The notes beneath the pieces are model-generated. The model was not told the origin of the DNA. It did not search any database and saw nothing but the letters and a program-made list of their open reading frames with translations. Shown in pieces: positions 7,852 to 16,279 of a stretch of 64,000 nucleotides of DNA; the first letter of the stretch is position 1; each line of letters begins with the position of its first letter. The stretch covers positions 22,539 to 86,538 of the forward strand of contig JAEUQC010000017.1 in NCBI GenBank assembly GCA_016789905.1. The letters are read 5' to 3'. A program made the translations under genes and the position numbers. This DNA is from Bryobacterales bacterium (GTDB taxonomy: Bacteria > Acidobacteriota > Terriglobia > Bryobacterales > Bryobacteraceae).

Positions 7852-8439
7852 ATGCCGGTTGCACTGGAAGCCCCGGTCACGGTGACTGCCCCGCCGCACA
7901 AGTTGTGGACGCGGGCAGAGTGTGAGGCGCTGGAACGGGCGGGCGTGTTGGAGATGGAGCGCTACGAACTCGTCGGCGGAGAGTTAGTGCTGAAGTTGGG
8001 GAAGAATAAGCCGCACATGCTTGTCCCGGCGCTCTTGCTGCACTGGCTGCAAGGTATTTTTGGAGCGTTGTTCGTCTTGCAGGACCCGACGATCGATATT
8101 CATCCAACGGATAGCTCGACAAACGAACCGCAGCCGGATGTGGTGGTGATGAATCGCTCGATTCGTGAACTGCCAGGGCGGCCCGAGGCGAAAGACATTG
8201 TGTTGGCCGCGGAGGTTTCGGCGACGACGCTGTCGTTTGATCTGACGGTAAAGGCGCGGCTGTATGCCCGGGCGGCGATTGCGGAGTATTGGGTGGTGGA
8301 CCTGACGGGGCGGCAGGTGATTGTTCACCGGCAGCCGGAGGACGGGCGGTACATGGAAGTTGTTGCTTACGCGGAAGAGGAAAGTGTGGCGACGCTGGGG
8401 GCGCCGGAAGTTTTGGTGCGCGTTGGCGATTTGTTCTAG
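7852..8439 (+). CDS. Uma2 family (DUF820) restriction-endonuclease-like protein
   Basis: A 195-residue Uma2/DUF820 protein with a PD-(D/E)XK-like fold. Markers are LWTRAECEALERAGVLE, RYELVGGELVLK (acidic residue of the core), EPQPDVVVM (core Asp), VLAAEVSATTLSFDLTVKARLYARAAIAEYWVVDL (core Glu, then Lys) and RQVIVHRQPEDGRY. The family is greatly expanded in cyanobacteria, Acidobacteria and others and has no settled function. An upstream TTG at 7810 extends the frame, but the ATG at 7852 fits the family N-terminus. Its stop overlaps the convergent small gene by 4 nt. Confidence 0.85.
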   Translation: MPVALEAPVTVTAPPHKLWTRAECEALERAGVLEMERYELVGGELVLKLGKNKPHMLVPALLLHWLQGIFGALFVLQDPTIDIHPTDSSTNEPQPDVVVMNRSIRELPGRPEAKDIVLAAEVSATTLSFDLTVKARLYARAAIAEYWVVDLTGRQVIVHRQPEDGRYMEVVAYAEEESVATLGAPEVLVRVGDLF

Positions 8440-8582
8440 CTGGTGATGTTGTCGACGATTGTGGCCACGGCGTCGCCAATGGCCTCGAAGGGTTCGACGA
8501 TGTCGAAGGCGAGATCGGCTAGTTCTTCGGTGAGCGGGGCGGGTTCTGAGGGGAGTTTGTTTTCGTCGTCGCTTGGGGTCAT
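8436..8582 (-). CDS. Small acidic protein (48 aa) coupled to the nucleotidyltransferase gene
   Basis: A 48-residue acidic open frame starting MTPSDDENKLPSEPAP and ending in an amphipathic stretch (LAFDIVEPFEAIGDAVATIV). Its ATG overlaps the stop of the upstream nucleotidyltransferase gene as ATGA, the classical arrangement for translational coupling. The acidic, Pro-containing composition differs from the Arg- and Pro-rich antisense shadows in this region, which supports a real gene. No function can be assigned. Confidence 0.5.
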   Translation of the reverse strand: MTPSDDENKLPSEPAPLTEELADLAFDIVEPFEAIGDAVATIVDNITS

Positions 8583-9868
8583 TGGGCTCCTTCGATGAGC
8601 ACGAGGGCCTCGGCCCTGGTGGTGATTTGGCCCTCGAGTTGGGCGTCTTCCAGTTTTCGGAGCAGTTCGCCGATTTGCGGACCTTGCGGGATACCCATTT
8701 CGACAAGATCGGCGCCGGTTAGGAGGCGCGGGGGGCGGAGGGCTTCGGGGGGCAGTTCGGCCAACGCCTGGCGGCAGAAGTTGTAGGCATCCATTTTGCC
8801 GTGGCTGGACTGGCAATCGAGGCGGTGGAGCTCCATCAGTTCTGGGATGATGTCCTGGCGGAGGAATCGCTTGCGAGTGCTCTCCTTCATCTGACGGACA
8901 GCCATGAACTTCATGTGTTGAGCGACGAGTTCGGTTACGGCATCAATTACGTGGGTGGGGTATTTCAGGCGGCTGAGGATTTGGCGCGCCATGCGGGCGC
9001 CAAGTTCGGCGTGGCCGTTAAAACGGATGCGATCCGATTGCTCAAACGTTGGGGGCTTGCCTACGTCGTGGAGAAGCACGCCCCAGGCTTGTGTGATGGA
9101 CGGCTCCCGCATCTGCTCCAGCATGAGAAGTGTGTGGACCCAGACATCCCCTTCGGGGTGGAACTCCGGCGGCTGCTGGATGCCTTGCATCGCCTTGACT
9201 TCCGGAAGGACTACTTCGAGCAAGCGCAGTTCGTCGAGGAGTTCGAAGCCGCGGCGGGGATGGGGCTCGGTGAGGATTTTGGTTAGTTCGTCGCGGGTGC
9301 GTTCGGCGGCTACCTTGGTGATGTCGCGAGCGTGGGCGCGAATGGCGCGGGCGGTTTCGGGTTCGATTTCGAATTCGAACCGGGCGGCGAAACGGACGGC
9401 GCGGAGAAGACGGAGATGATCCTCCGCAAACCGCTCGCCGGGGACGCCGATGGCGCGGATGACCTTGCGGTGGAGGTCCTGTTGGCCGTGGACGAAGTCG
9501 AGAACGGAATGGGTTTGGGAATCGTAGAAGAGGCCGTTGATGGTGAAATCGCGGCGGGCGGCGTCTTTAGCGGGATCGGTTTCAAATGTCACCGACTCAG
9601 GGTGACGGCCGTCGGGGTAGGGGCCGTCACTGCGGAAGGTGGCGATTTCGACGCCGTGCCAAAGGATGACGCCGAAGTGGGCCCCGATGGGTTCGGCGCC
9701 GGGGAAGAGCCGGGCAAGTTGAGAGGGCGGGGCGCTGGTGGCGACGTCCCAATCCTTGGGCTGGCGGGCGAGGAGCATATCGCGGACGCAGCCGCCGACG
9801 AGATACGCGCGGTGGCCGGCGGCGTGAAGGGTATGCAGGATTTGCGCCGGGTTGGAAGGGATTTGCAT
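8579..9868 (-). CDS. cca: CCA tRNA nucleotidyltransferase / poly(A) polymerase family with HD domain
   Basis: A 429-residue class II nucleotidyltransferase. The head domain shows AYLVGGCVRDMLL (GG..RD motif) and KDWDVATSA (the DxD metal site, ~39-41). Next come RRDFTINGLFYD and the ERFAEDHLRLLRAVRFAARF motif that binds the nucleotide and tRNA, then an HD domain (HTLLMLEQM, LLHDVGKPPTF, FNGHAELGARMA). It could be a complete CCA-adding enzyme, a CC- or A-adding enzyme, or a poly(A) polymerase; sequence inspection does not separate these. It is divergent from the permease gene (35 bp) and coupled to a 48-residue small gene downstream. Confidence 0.9.
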   Translation of the reverse strand: MQIPSNPAQILHTLHAAGHRAYLVGGCVRDMLLARQPKDWDVATSAPPSQLARLFPGAEPIGAHFGVILWHGVEIATFRSDGPYPDGRHPESVTFETDPAKDAARRDFTINGLFYDSQTHSVLDFVHGQQDLHRKVIRAIGVPGERFAEDHLRLLRAVRFAARFEFEIEPETARAIRAHARDITKVAAERTRDELTKILTEPHPRRGFELLDELRLLEVVLPEVKAMQGIQQPPEFHPEGDVWVHTLLMLEQMREPSITQAWGVLLHDVGKPPTFEQSDRIRFNGHAELGARMARQILSRLKYPTHVIDAVTELVAQHMKFMAVRQMKESTRKRFLRQDIIPELMELHRLDCQSSHGKMDAYNFCRQALAELPPEALRPPRLLTGADLVEMGIPQGPQIGELLRKLEDAQLEGQITTRAEALVLIEGAQ

Positions 9869-9903
9869 CCTACCTCCTATGGTGCCTCAAGGACGGCGCT
9901 ATT

Positions 9904-12138
9904 ATGGGACCTGTAATGCCTGACCCTGGTGAGCGCATGGCAACGACCTCGAAGGTAGTCGTTGCCACCACAGTAGCCCTTTCTTTCATTTCATTCTGGC
10001 GGGGCGCCGCCATTGTACTTTCCGATCTGGCCTCAACGATGTACTACGTTGGGGGCATTACGGAGTACGCCATTGGCAAGTCGGCGCCGTGGTTCGTGCT
10101 GGCGGTGATGTTCTTCAGTTTCGCGGTGCGCTCCATCTACATGGAAAGCTGCGGGATGTTTGTGCGGGGCGGCGTGTATGTGGTGGTTCGGGATTCGATT
10201 GGGCCGTCGATGGCGAAGCTATCGGTTTCGGCGCTGGTGGTGGACTACATACTGACGGGGCCGATTTCATCGGTATCGGCGGGGCAATACCTGGGCCATT
10301 TGGTGAACGAGATGGCCGCGCTGGCGGGGCAGCCATTGCATGTGGATCCGAACGGGTTCGCGGTGTTCTTTGCGATTGTGGTGACGGCGTGGTTCTGGCG
10401 CTCAAACATTCGGGGGATCCATGAATCGTCGGGGCACGCGCTGCGGATCATGCAAGTGACGACGGTGATGGTGGTGAGCATGCTGATCTGGTGCGCGTTC
10501 ACGCTGGCGGTGCGGGGCGGGGCACCGCTTCCGCCGCTGCCGTTGCCGGAGAACTTGCGGATGAACGAAGAGTCGCTGGGCTGGCTGCACGGGACGTTTT
10601 GGGAGCAGTTGCCGGCGGTGATGATGGTGGTGGCGTTTGGGCACTCGCTGCTGGCGATGAGCGGGTTTGAAACGCTGGCGCAGGTGTACCGGGAGATCGC
10701 CTATCCGAAGTTGAAGAACCTGCGGATAACGGCCAATATCGTATGCATTTATGCCACGTTGTCGACAGGGTTGCTGTCCATGCTGGCGGTGATGATCATT
10801 CCGGACGCGATTCGGCCTCAGTACAAAGACAACCTGCTGGGCGGGCTGGCGATGAGCCTGGAAGGGCCGCATCTGCTGAAGCTCGTGTTCCATGTGTTTG
10901 TGGTGATTATTGGCGTATTGATTCTGTCCGGGGCGGTGAACACATCGTTGATCGGAGCGAACGGCGTGTTGAACCGGGTGGCCGAAGACGGGGTGCTGCT
11001 GAACTGGTTCCGGAAGCCACATGCGAAGTTTGGGACCACATTTCGAATTGTGAATCTGATCACGCTGATGCAGGTGGCGACCGTACTTGGAAGCCGCGGG
11101 AACCTGTATCTATTGGGCGAGGCGTACGCGTTTGGCGTGGTGTGGAGTTTCTTTCTGAAGGGTCTTGGCGTTCTGGCGCTGCGATTCCAGCGGACCGACC
11201 AGGAGTACAAGACACCGCTGAACTTCAAGATTGGCGGGCGGGAGTGGCCTGTTGGGCTGGGGATGACGGTGGCGGCGCTGTTCTTTGTGGCGATTGCGAA
11301 TTTGTTCACGAAGAAGATAGCGACGATCTACGGGATTTCGTTCACGCTTCTTTTGTTTGGGCTGTTTTTGATATCGGAACGGGTGAACAAGCAGCGGGTG
11401 AAGGCGGGGACGAAGAAGGGGCTGGAAGAGTTTAATCTAGACCATCAGCCTCAGGTGGACGTGGCGCATTTGAAGGCTCGGCCGGGGTGCGTGCTGGTGG
11501 CGCTGCGGGACTACAACAACATGGAGCACTTGAAGAGGGTGCTGGAGAAGACGAACCTGCGGCGGCACGATGTGGTGGTGATGACGGTGCATCCGATATC
11601 GGCGGGGGCGGGCGAGTTTGAGTTGCAGGACGAACAGTTGTTCGGCGCGTATGAACAGGAACTGTTTTCGCGGGTAGTGGCGGTGGCCGAGCGGGAGGGG
11701 AAACCGGTGGAACTGCTGGTGGTGCCGGCGAGCGATCCGTTTGGCGCGATGGTACAGGCGGCAATGACGTTGAAGGCGTCGCGGCTGGTGACGGGGATCT
11801 CGGTGCGGATGTTGAGCGATGAACTGGCGCGGAGAATCGGGCTGGCGTGGCAGCAACTGCCTGAGCCGCGGCATCCGTTTTCACTGGAGATTATCAGCCC
11901 GGACCGGAAGCCGACGTATGTGAACCTGGGACCGCATCCGCCGCGGCTGTGGCCGGAGGATGTGGACCGGCTGCATGAGATCTGGCTGACGCTGACGGAA
12001 CGAGAGGGATTGGGGTCGAAGCTGCATCATCGCGACGTAGTGGGGGTGGCGTTGCGGCGGATGGAGCAGGAGCTGGAGACGCCGGAGGAAAAGGCAGAGA
12101 TATTAAAACTGATCAAGGACGAGATGGGGAGGGGGTAA
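9904..12138 (+). CDS. APC-superfamily amino-acid permease with C-terminal cytosolic domain
   Basis: A 744-residue transporter. Residues ~15-500 form about twelve hydrophobic segments of the amino acid-polyamine-organocation type, including an early helix with SFISFWRGAAIVLSDLAS and GPISSVSAGQYLGH. The remaining ~245 residues are soluble: RPGCVLVALRDYNNMEHLKRVLEK, HDVVVMTVHP, and AAMTLKASRLVTGIS, a layout like a universal-stress-protein domain fused to a permease. Substrate is unknown. Starts at 9904, 9916 or 9937 are all possible; the last has the best-spaced GGTGA. It is divergent from cca. Confidence 0.85.
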   Translation: MGPVMPDPGERMATTSKVVVATTVALSFISFWRGAAIVLSDLASTMYYVGGITEYAIGKSAPWFVLAVMFFSFAVRSIYMESCGMFVRGGVYVVVRDSIGPSMAKLSVSALVVDYILTGPISSVSAGQYLGHLVNEMAALAGQPLHVDPNGFAVFFAIVVTAWFWRSNIRGIHESSGHALRIMQVTTVMVVSMLIWCAFTLAVRGGAPLPPLPLPENLRMNEESLGWLHGTFWEQLPAVMMVVAFGHSLLAMSGFETLAQVYREIAYPKLKNLRITANIVCIYATLSTGLLSMLAVMIIPDAIRPQYKDNLLGGLAMSLEGPHLLKLVFHVFVVIIGVLILSGAVNTSLIGANGVLNRVAEDGVLLNWFRKPHAKFGTTFRIVNLITLMQVATVLGSRGNLYLLGEAYAFGVVWSFFLKGLGVLALRFQRTDQEYKTPLNFKIGGREWPVGLGMTVAALFFVAIANLFTKKIATIYGISFTLLLFGLFLISERVNKQRVKAGTKKGLEEFNLDHQPQVDVAHLKARPGCVLVALRDYNNMEHLKRVLEKTNLRRHDVVVMTVHPISAGAGEFELQDEQLFGAYEQELFSRVVAVAEREGKPVELLVVPASDPFGAMVQAAMTLKASRLVTGISVRMLSDELARRIGLAWQQLPEPRHPFSLEIISPDRKPTYVNLGPHPPRLWPEDVDRLHEIWLTLTEREGLGSKLHHRDVVGVALRRMEQELETPEEKAEILKLIKDEMGRG

Positions 12139-12184
12139 CGGGAACGGATTCTGCTAGGATTTAGGCAACTGGCAGGGTTTACAG

Positions 12185-12985
12185 ATGAAGCCAAAGGTTG
12201 CCAAGCGGAACCACGTCCGTGTTTACGGGACAGGGCCGGAAGCGATGCTATTCGCGCACGGGTTCGGGTGTGATCAGACGATGTGGCGGCACGTGGCGCC
12301 GGCGTTCGCCGACCGGTACCGGGTGGTGTTGTTCGACCATGTAGGCGCGGGGAACTCCGACCTGGGGGCATGGAGCGCGGCGAAGTACGCGACGCTGGAG
12401 GGCTACGCGGCGGATGTGGTGGAGATCTGCAGGGAGTTGGGGCTGAGCGGGAGCGTGTTCGTGGGGCATTCGGTGAGCGCGATGATAGGCGTGCTGGCGG
12501 CGAAACGCGCCCCGGGGCTGTTTTCGCGGATGGTGATGGTGGGACCTTCGCCGTGCTACATCAATGACGGGGAGTACAAGGGTGGATTCGACCGGAAGGA
12601 CATAGAAGAGATGCTGGGATTCCTGGATTCGAACTATCTGGGCTGGTCGGCGATGATGGCGCCAATGATAATGGGGCGTCCGGACCGTCCGGAGTTTGGG
12701 GAGGAGTTGACGAACAGTTTTTGCCGGACGGACCCTGAGATTGCGCGGCAGTTCGGGAGGGTAACGTTTTTGAGCGATTGCCGGGCGGATTTGGAGGGGA
12801 TGCGCGTGCCATCGCTGTTGTTGCAGTGTTCGGAAGATGTGGTAGCGCCGCTGGCGGTGGGCGAGTACTTGCACGCGCGCCTGCCGGAAAGCACGCTGGT
12901 GGTACTGCGAGCGACGGGACATTGTCCGCAGCTAAGCGCGCCGGAAGAGGTAATCGCGGCGATGAAGGCCTACCTCGCGGTATGA
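12185..12985 (+). CDS. RsbQ/KAI2-like alpha/beta hydrolase
   Basis: A 266-residue alpha/beta hydrolase without a signal peptide. It has the RsbQ pattern: [29 protein letters not shown], nucleophile Ser96 in [10 protein letters not shown], Asp218 in QCSEDVVAP and His246 in [10 protein letters not shown]. These positions lie almost exactly where RsbQ has its triad. RsbQ is needed for the energy-stress branch of the Bacillus sigma-B pathway, where it works with the PAS-containing phosphatase RsbP; plant KAI2/D14 receptors share the fold. Here it overlaps by ATGA the gene of a PAS hybrid histidine kinase, so it likely makes or presents the signal sensed by that kinase. Confidence 0.9.
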   Translation: MKPKVAKRNHVRVYGTGPEAMLFAHGFGCDQTMWRHVAPAFADRYRVVLFDHVGAGNSDLGAWSAAKYATLEGYAADVVEICRELGLSGSVFVGHSVSAMIGVLAAKRAPGLFSRMVMVGPSPCYINDGEYKGGFDRKDIEEMLGFLDSNYLGWSAMMAPMIMGRPDRPEFGEELTNSFCRTDPEIARQFGRVTFLSDCRADLEGMRVPSLLLQCSEDVVAPLAVGEYLHARLPESTLVVLRATGHCPQLSAPEEVIAAMKAYLAV

Positions 12986-14958
12986 CGCGCGGGGGGGCGG
13001 ACCTTTTTTTCGACGCGCCGTGCGGCTATCTGACGACGAAGCCCGATGGCGCTATCGAAAGGGTAAACCGTCTGATCATGCGGTGGACGGGATATACGGA
13101 GGAAGAACTGGCGGGGCGGCGATTTCAGGAACTGCTGCCGGCGGGGGCACGGATTTTTTACGAGACGCACTACGCGCCGCTGCTGCGGATGCAGGGGTAT
13201 GTACACGAACTGGCGCTGGAGTTGGTGTGCAAAGACGGGACGCGGATGCCGGCGCTTGTAAATGCAGATTTGGAAAAAGACGCCGCGGGCGGCGCGGTGC
13301 GGGCGCGGTTGGTGGTGATGAACGCGCGGGACCGGCGGCGGTACGAGGAAGAGTTATTGCAGGCCAAGCGGCGGGCCGAGGCGGCCGAGGAACGGCTGGC
13401 GATTGCGCGGGACGCGGCCGAAAAGGCGAGCCAGGCCAAGAGCGAGTTTCTGGCGAACATGAGCCACGAGATACGGACGCCGATGAATGGGGTGATCGGG
13501 TTTGCGAACCTGCTGGATTCGACGGCGATGAGCGGCGAGCAGCGGGAATATGTAACGATTATCCGCAATTCGGCGGAAGCGCTGCTGGGAATCATCAACG
13601 ATGTGTTGGACTTTTCAAAGATTGAAGCGGGGCGGCTGACGCTGGAGCGGATTCCGTTCGATCTGCATTTGGCGGCGGTGGAGGTTTGTGAGTTGTTGCG
13701 ACCGCAACTGGCGAGCGGGAAGGTGGAACTTGTGCTGGACTGGGAGCCAGGGACGCCGGAATGGGTGATGGGGGACGCGGGGCGGACGCGGCAGATCCTG
13801 TTAAACCTTACGGGGAACGCTGTGAAGTTCACGGCGCATGGGTTTGTGGAGATGCGAGTGTGTTTAGAGGGTGAGCGGATGCGAGTGACGGTGCGCGACT
13901 CCGGGATTGGGATTCCCGAGGAAAAGCAGGCGCAACTGTTCGGGAAGTTCGCGCAAGGAGACGCGTCAACGACGCGAAGGTTCGGAGGGACAGGGCTGGG
14001 GCTGGCGATCACTCGACAGCTAGTGGAGGCGATGGGCGGGGAGATCGGATTTACGAGCGAGGCGGGGAAGGGATCGGTGTTTTGGTTTTTGCTGCCATAC
14101 GAAGCGGCTGAATTTGAGGCGCCGGCAGCGAAGGGCGCGGTGGAAACGGTAGAACGATTGCGCGTGCTGGTGGTTGATGATTTGGAGCTGAACCGGGCGA
14201 TGCTGGAGCGGCAGTTGGGAATGTGGGGGTGCGAATACGAGAGCACGGGAAGGGCGGCGGAGGCGTTAGAGCGGATACGGACAGCCCAAGAGCGGGGGGC
14301 GCCATTCGATGTGGCGCTGCTGGATTTTTTGATGCCTGAAATGGACGGGGAGACGCTTGGGCGAAGGATATTGGAAGACCAGGCGCCGGGAGGGCCGGCG
14401 CTGATTCTTCTGAGTTCGTGGAGGATGGAGAGCGAGGAAGTGGCAAGGCTGATGGAAGCCGGGTTCGCGGAGGTGTTGTTGAAACCGGTGGTGCGGCCGG
14501 GGCACCTGCTGGCGGCGTTGCGACGGGCGACGGGGGTGGCGGTGGCACCGATGGCGGAAGGGGCATTGCCGACAGCGGCGACCGTATCGATTTCGTACCG
14601 GGTGTTGCTGGTGGAGGACAACGCCGTGAACCAGAAGCTGGCGATGCACATGCTGACGCGGCTGGGGTGCGAAGTGGAGACGGCGGAGTACGGTGAGGAG
14701 GGCGTGCGGAAGGCGCGCAGGGGGCGTTACGACTTGATCTATATGGACTGCCAGATGCCTGTGCTAGATGGATTCGCGGCGACGCGAAGGCTTCGGGCGC
14801 TGGGAGAGACGACACCCATTGTGGCTTTAACTGCAAACGCGGTGGCCGGGGACCGGGAGCGATGTCTGGAAGCGGGGATGGACGACTATGTATCGAAACC
14901 AGTGAAGGCTTCCGAACTTGCGCGAACGCTGCAGTTGTGGACTGGCGGGGGCGTGTAA
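12982..14958 (+). CDS. PAS-domain hybrid sensor histidine kinase with two receiver domains
   Basis: A 658-residue soluble hybrid kinase. The PAS domain (~10-115; [31 protein letters not shown]) closely resembles the PAS of RsbP-type sensors that pair with RsbQ. After a coiled coil (~117-152) come the phospho-accepting His162 in [12 protein letters not shown], the ATPase boxes ([28 protein letters not shown]), receiver 1 (Asp448 in [11 protein letters not shown]) and receiver 2 (Asp588 in [11 protein letters not shown], with [10 protein letters not shown] and KPVK). There is no transmembrane segment. No His-phosphotransfer domain or output regulator lies nearby. The ATG overlaps the hydrolase stop (ATGA); longer upstream frames run through the hydrolase gene. 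Confidence 0.95.
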   Translation: MTRGGADLFFDAPCGYLTTKPDGAIERVNRLIMRWTGYTEEELAGRRFQELLPAGARIFYETHYAPLLRMQGYVHELALELVCKDGTRMPALVNADLEKDAAGGAVRARLVVMNARDRRRYEEELLQAKRRAEAAEERLAIARDAAEKASQAKSEFLANMSHEIRTPMNGVIGFANLLDSTAMSGEQREYVTIIRNSAEALLGIINDVLDFSKIEAGRLTLERIPFDLHLAAVEVCELLRPQLASGKVELVLDWEPGTPEWVMGDAGRTRQILLNLTGNAVKFTAHGFVEMRVCLEGERMRVTVRDSGIGIPEEKQAQLFGKFAQGDASTTRRFGGTGLGLAITRQLVEAMGGEIGFTSEAGKGSVFWFLLPYEAAEFEAPAAKGAVETVERLRVLVVDDLELNRAMLERQLGMWGCEYESTGRAAEALERIRTAQERGAPFDVALLDFLMPEMDGETLGRRILEDQAPGGPALILLSSWRMESEEVARLMEAGFAEVLLKPVVRPGHLLAALRRATGVAVAPMAEGALPTAATVSISYRVLLVEDNAVNQKLAMHMLTRLGCEVETAEYGEEGVRKARRGRYDLIYMDCQMPVLDGFAATRRLRALGETTPIVALTANAVAGDRERCLEAGMDDYVSKPVKASELARTLQLWTGGGV

Positions 14959-14960
14959 GG

Positions 14961-15185
14961 TTAGCTTTTCTGCGATTTTTCGGCTTCCGCGGCCAGTTGC
15001 ATGAGTTTGAGCTCGCGCTTGGTGGGCGGGACGACACAATCGGTGAAGTCGTGTTCTTTATAGCAGGAGCAGCAACGGACTTTGGCGGGCTTTTCTTCGA
15101 GCAAAGAGACGATGGCGTGGTTGGTGAGCCGTTTACATTTCACACAATAATCGTCAATGATGTCGCCTAATCTGACCTCACGCAT
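14961..15185 (-). CDS. Small zinc-ribbon-like protein
   Basis: A 74-residue protein with two cysteine pairs, DYCVKCKRLTNHAIV and VRCCSCYKEHDF, which would form a zinc ribbon. The C-terminus is a charged helix (TKRELKLMQLAAEAEKSQKS). The ATG at 15185 was chosen because the upstream frame is Pro-rich antisense sequence. It overlaps the end of the second chromate-transporter gene by 8 nt and is likely cotranscribed with it. Function unknown. Confidence 0.75.
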   Translation of the reverse strand: MREVRLGDIIDDYCVKCKRLTNHAIVSLLEEKPAKVRCCSCYKEHDFTDCVVPPTKRELKLMQLAAEAEKSQKS

Positions 15186-15726
15186 GCAAACGAGAGTATA
15201 CCATTTCGATCCCCGCGAGGGCTCCGAGAATGGCAAGGAGTCCTGTAGCTGCCAGGACCCAGATGGTTTCCACTCTGCGGGATAGGAAGGCGGCGAGGGC
15301 GCCGGAGGCGAGGACCGCGGGGAACCAGGAGGTGATGGCGGATTGGGCGATGGGCCAACTATTGGCGAGCATGAGGCCGGCGGCGGCGGCGGTGAGGCCC
15401 TGGATGGCGCCGCGCCAGCGAGGATGGCTGGTACGGCCTTGGAGCAAGCGAAGGAAAAGAATGGCAAGGAAGGCGGGGGTGATCATGGCGAGATAGCCGG
15501 CGGCGGCGCCGGCGGGTCCGGCGACGTAGTGGCCCACACAGATGACGAATGCGCCATTGGGGCCGGGGCCCATGCGGGAGATGGCGACGGCGGAGGAGAG
15601 CTGGCCGTCGGAGATGGCGTGGCGGGCGACAACGAGATCCTGGCGAACGGAGGGGAGCGAGGTGCCGCCGGAAAAGGAGGTGAGAGTGGCCTTGAGAAGC
15701 AGCAAATAGAGGGTGACGATTGTCAT
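15178..15726 (-). CDS. chrA: Chromate transporter, C-terminal-type half
   Basis: A 182-residue CHR-family half protein with about six hydrophobic segments. It carries the family motifs TSFSGGTSLPSVRQDLV near the N-terminus and ISRMGPGPNGAFVICVGHYVAGPAGA. Single-domain CHR proteins work as pairs inserted in opposite orientation; full-length ChrA is the two halves fused. It starts by an ATGA overlap with the stop of the first half. Export of chromate is the best-known role, but homologues can carry other oxyanions. Confidence 0.88.
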   Translation of the reverse strand: MTIVTLYLLLLKATLTSFSGGTSLPSVRQDLVVARHAISDGQLSSAVAISRMGPGPNGAFVICVGHYVAGPAGAAAGYLAMITPAFLAILFLRLLQGRTSHPRWRGAIQGLTAAAAGLMLANSWPIAQSAITSWFPAVLASGALAAFLSRRVETIWVLAATGLLAILGALAGIEMVYSRLHA

Positions 15727-16250
15727 TTGGGCGGGAAGCAGGCACCGATGGCGGCGGCGGTGAGCAGGATGGTGATGGGGCTGGCAAGGCTTGCCAGGCC
15801 AGCGCAAAGCGCGGCGGCGAACAGGAAGAGGGCGAGCGGGTTTTTCCGGAAGGGCTGGAGGAGTTGCCAGGCGCTGGAGGCGATGAGAGCGACGACGGCG
15901 GCCATGGCGCCGGCCATAGCGGTGGCGACCCACTTGTTGGTGCTCCAGGTGGCGAAGAAGAGCGTCATTAACCAGATGACAATGGCGGCGGGGAGACTGG
16001 CGGCAACGACGGCGACGAGGCCGCCGATGGGGCCCCGGACGCGGGTGGCGGTGGCGGCGATGAAGGCGAGGATATTCGTGCCGGGGGTGAGGCGGGCAAT
16101 GCTGTAGAGCAGGCCGAAATCTTCGGGCGGGAGCCAGCGGCGTTCGGAGATGACCCGGCGCTGGAGTTCGGCGATCATCGGCTGGCCACCGCCGAGCGTG
16201 AGATTGCCGGCACGGACGAATTCGGAGAGGAATTGCGGCCAAGGGACCAT
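15723..16250 (-). CDS. chrA: Chromate transporter, N-terminal-type half
   Basis: A 175-residue CHR-family half protein: FLSEFVRAGNLTLGGGQPMIAELQRRV (the conserved G-G-G block), then YSIARLTPGTNILAFIAATATRVRGPIGG, followed by hydrophobic helices. It is the first gene of a three-gene minus-strand set (half 1, half 2, zinc-ribbon protein), all with overlapping ends. It is divergent from the HlyD-like gene by 29 bp. The two halves are in different frames and each has its own start, so this is a two-subunit arrangement rather than a broken gene. Confidence 0.88.
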   Translation of the reverse strand: MVPWPQFLSEFVRAGNLTLGGGQPMIAELQRRVISERRWLPPEDFGLLYSIARLTPGTNILAFIAATATRVRGPIGGLVAVVAASLPAAIVIWLMTLFFATWSTNKWVATAMAGAMAAVVALIASSAWQLLQPFRKNPLALFLFAAALCAGLASLASPITILLTAAAIGACFPPK

Positions 16251-16279
16251 GGTTTACGCGCCTACTGTACCATGGGGTG

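Noticed and set aside
10402..11022. Many long frames antisense to real genes (for example opposite the APC permease)
   Set aside because: They are Arg-, Pro-, His- or Ser-rich with no motif, as expected for antisense frames in high-GC DNA.
15178..16250. chrA considered as one gene broken by a frameshift
   Set aside because: Each half has its own ATG and full-length CHR half-domain with family motifs, and the ATGA junction is a normal coupling arrangement.
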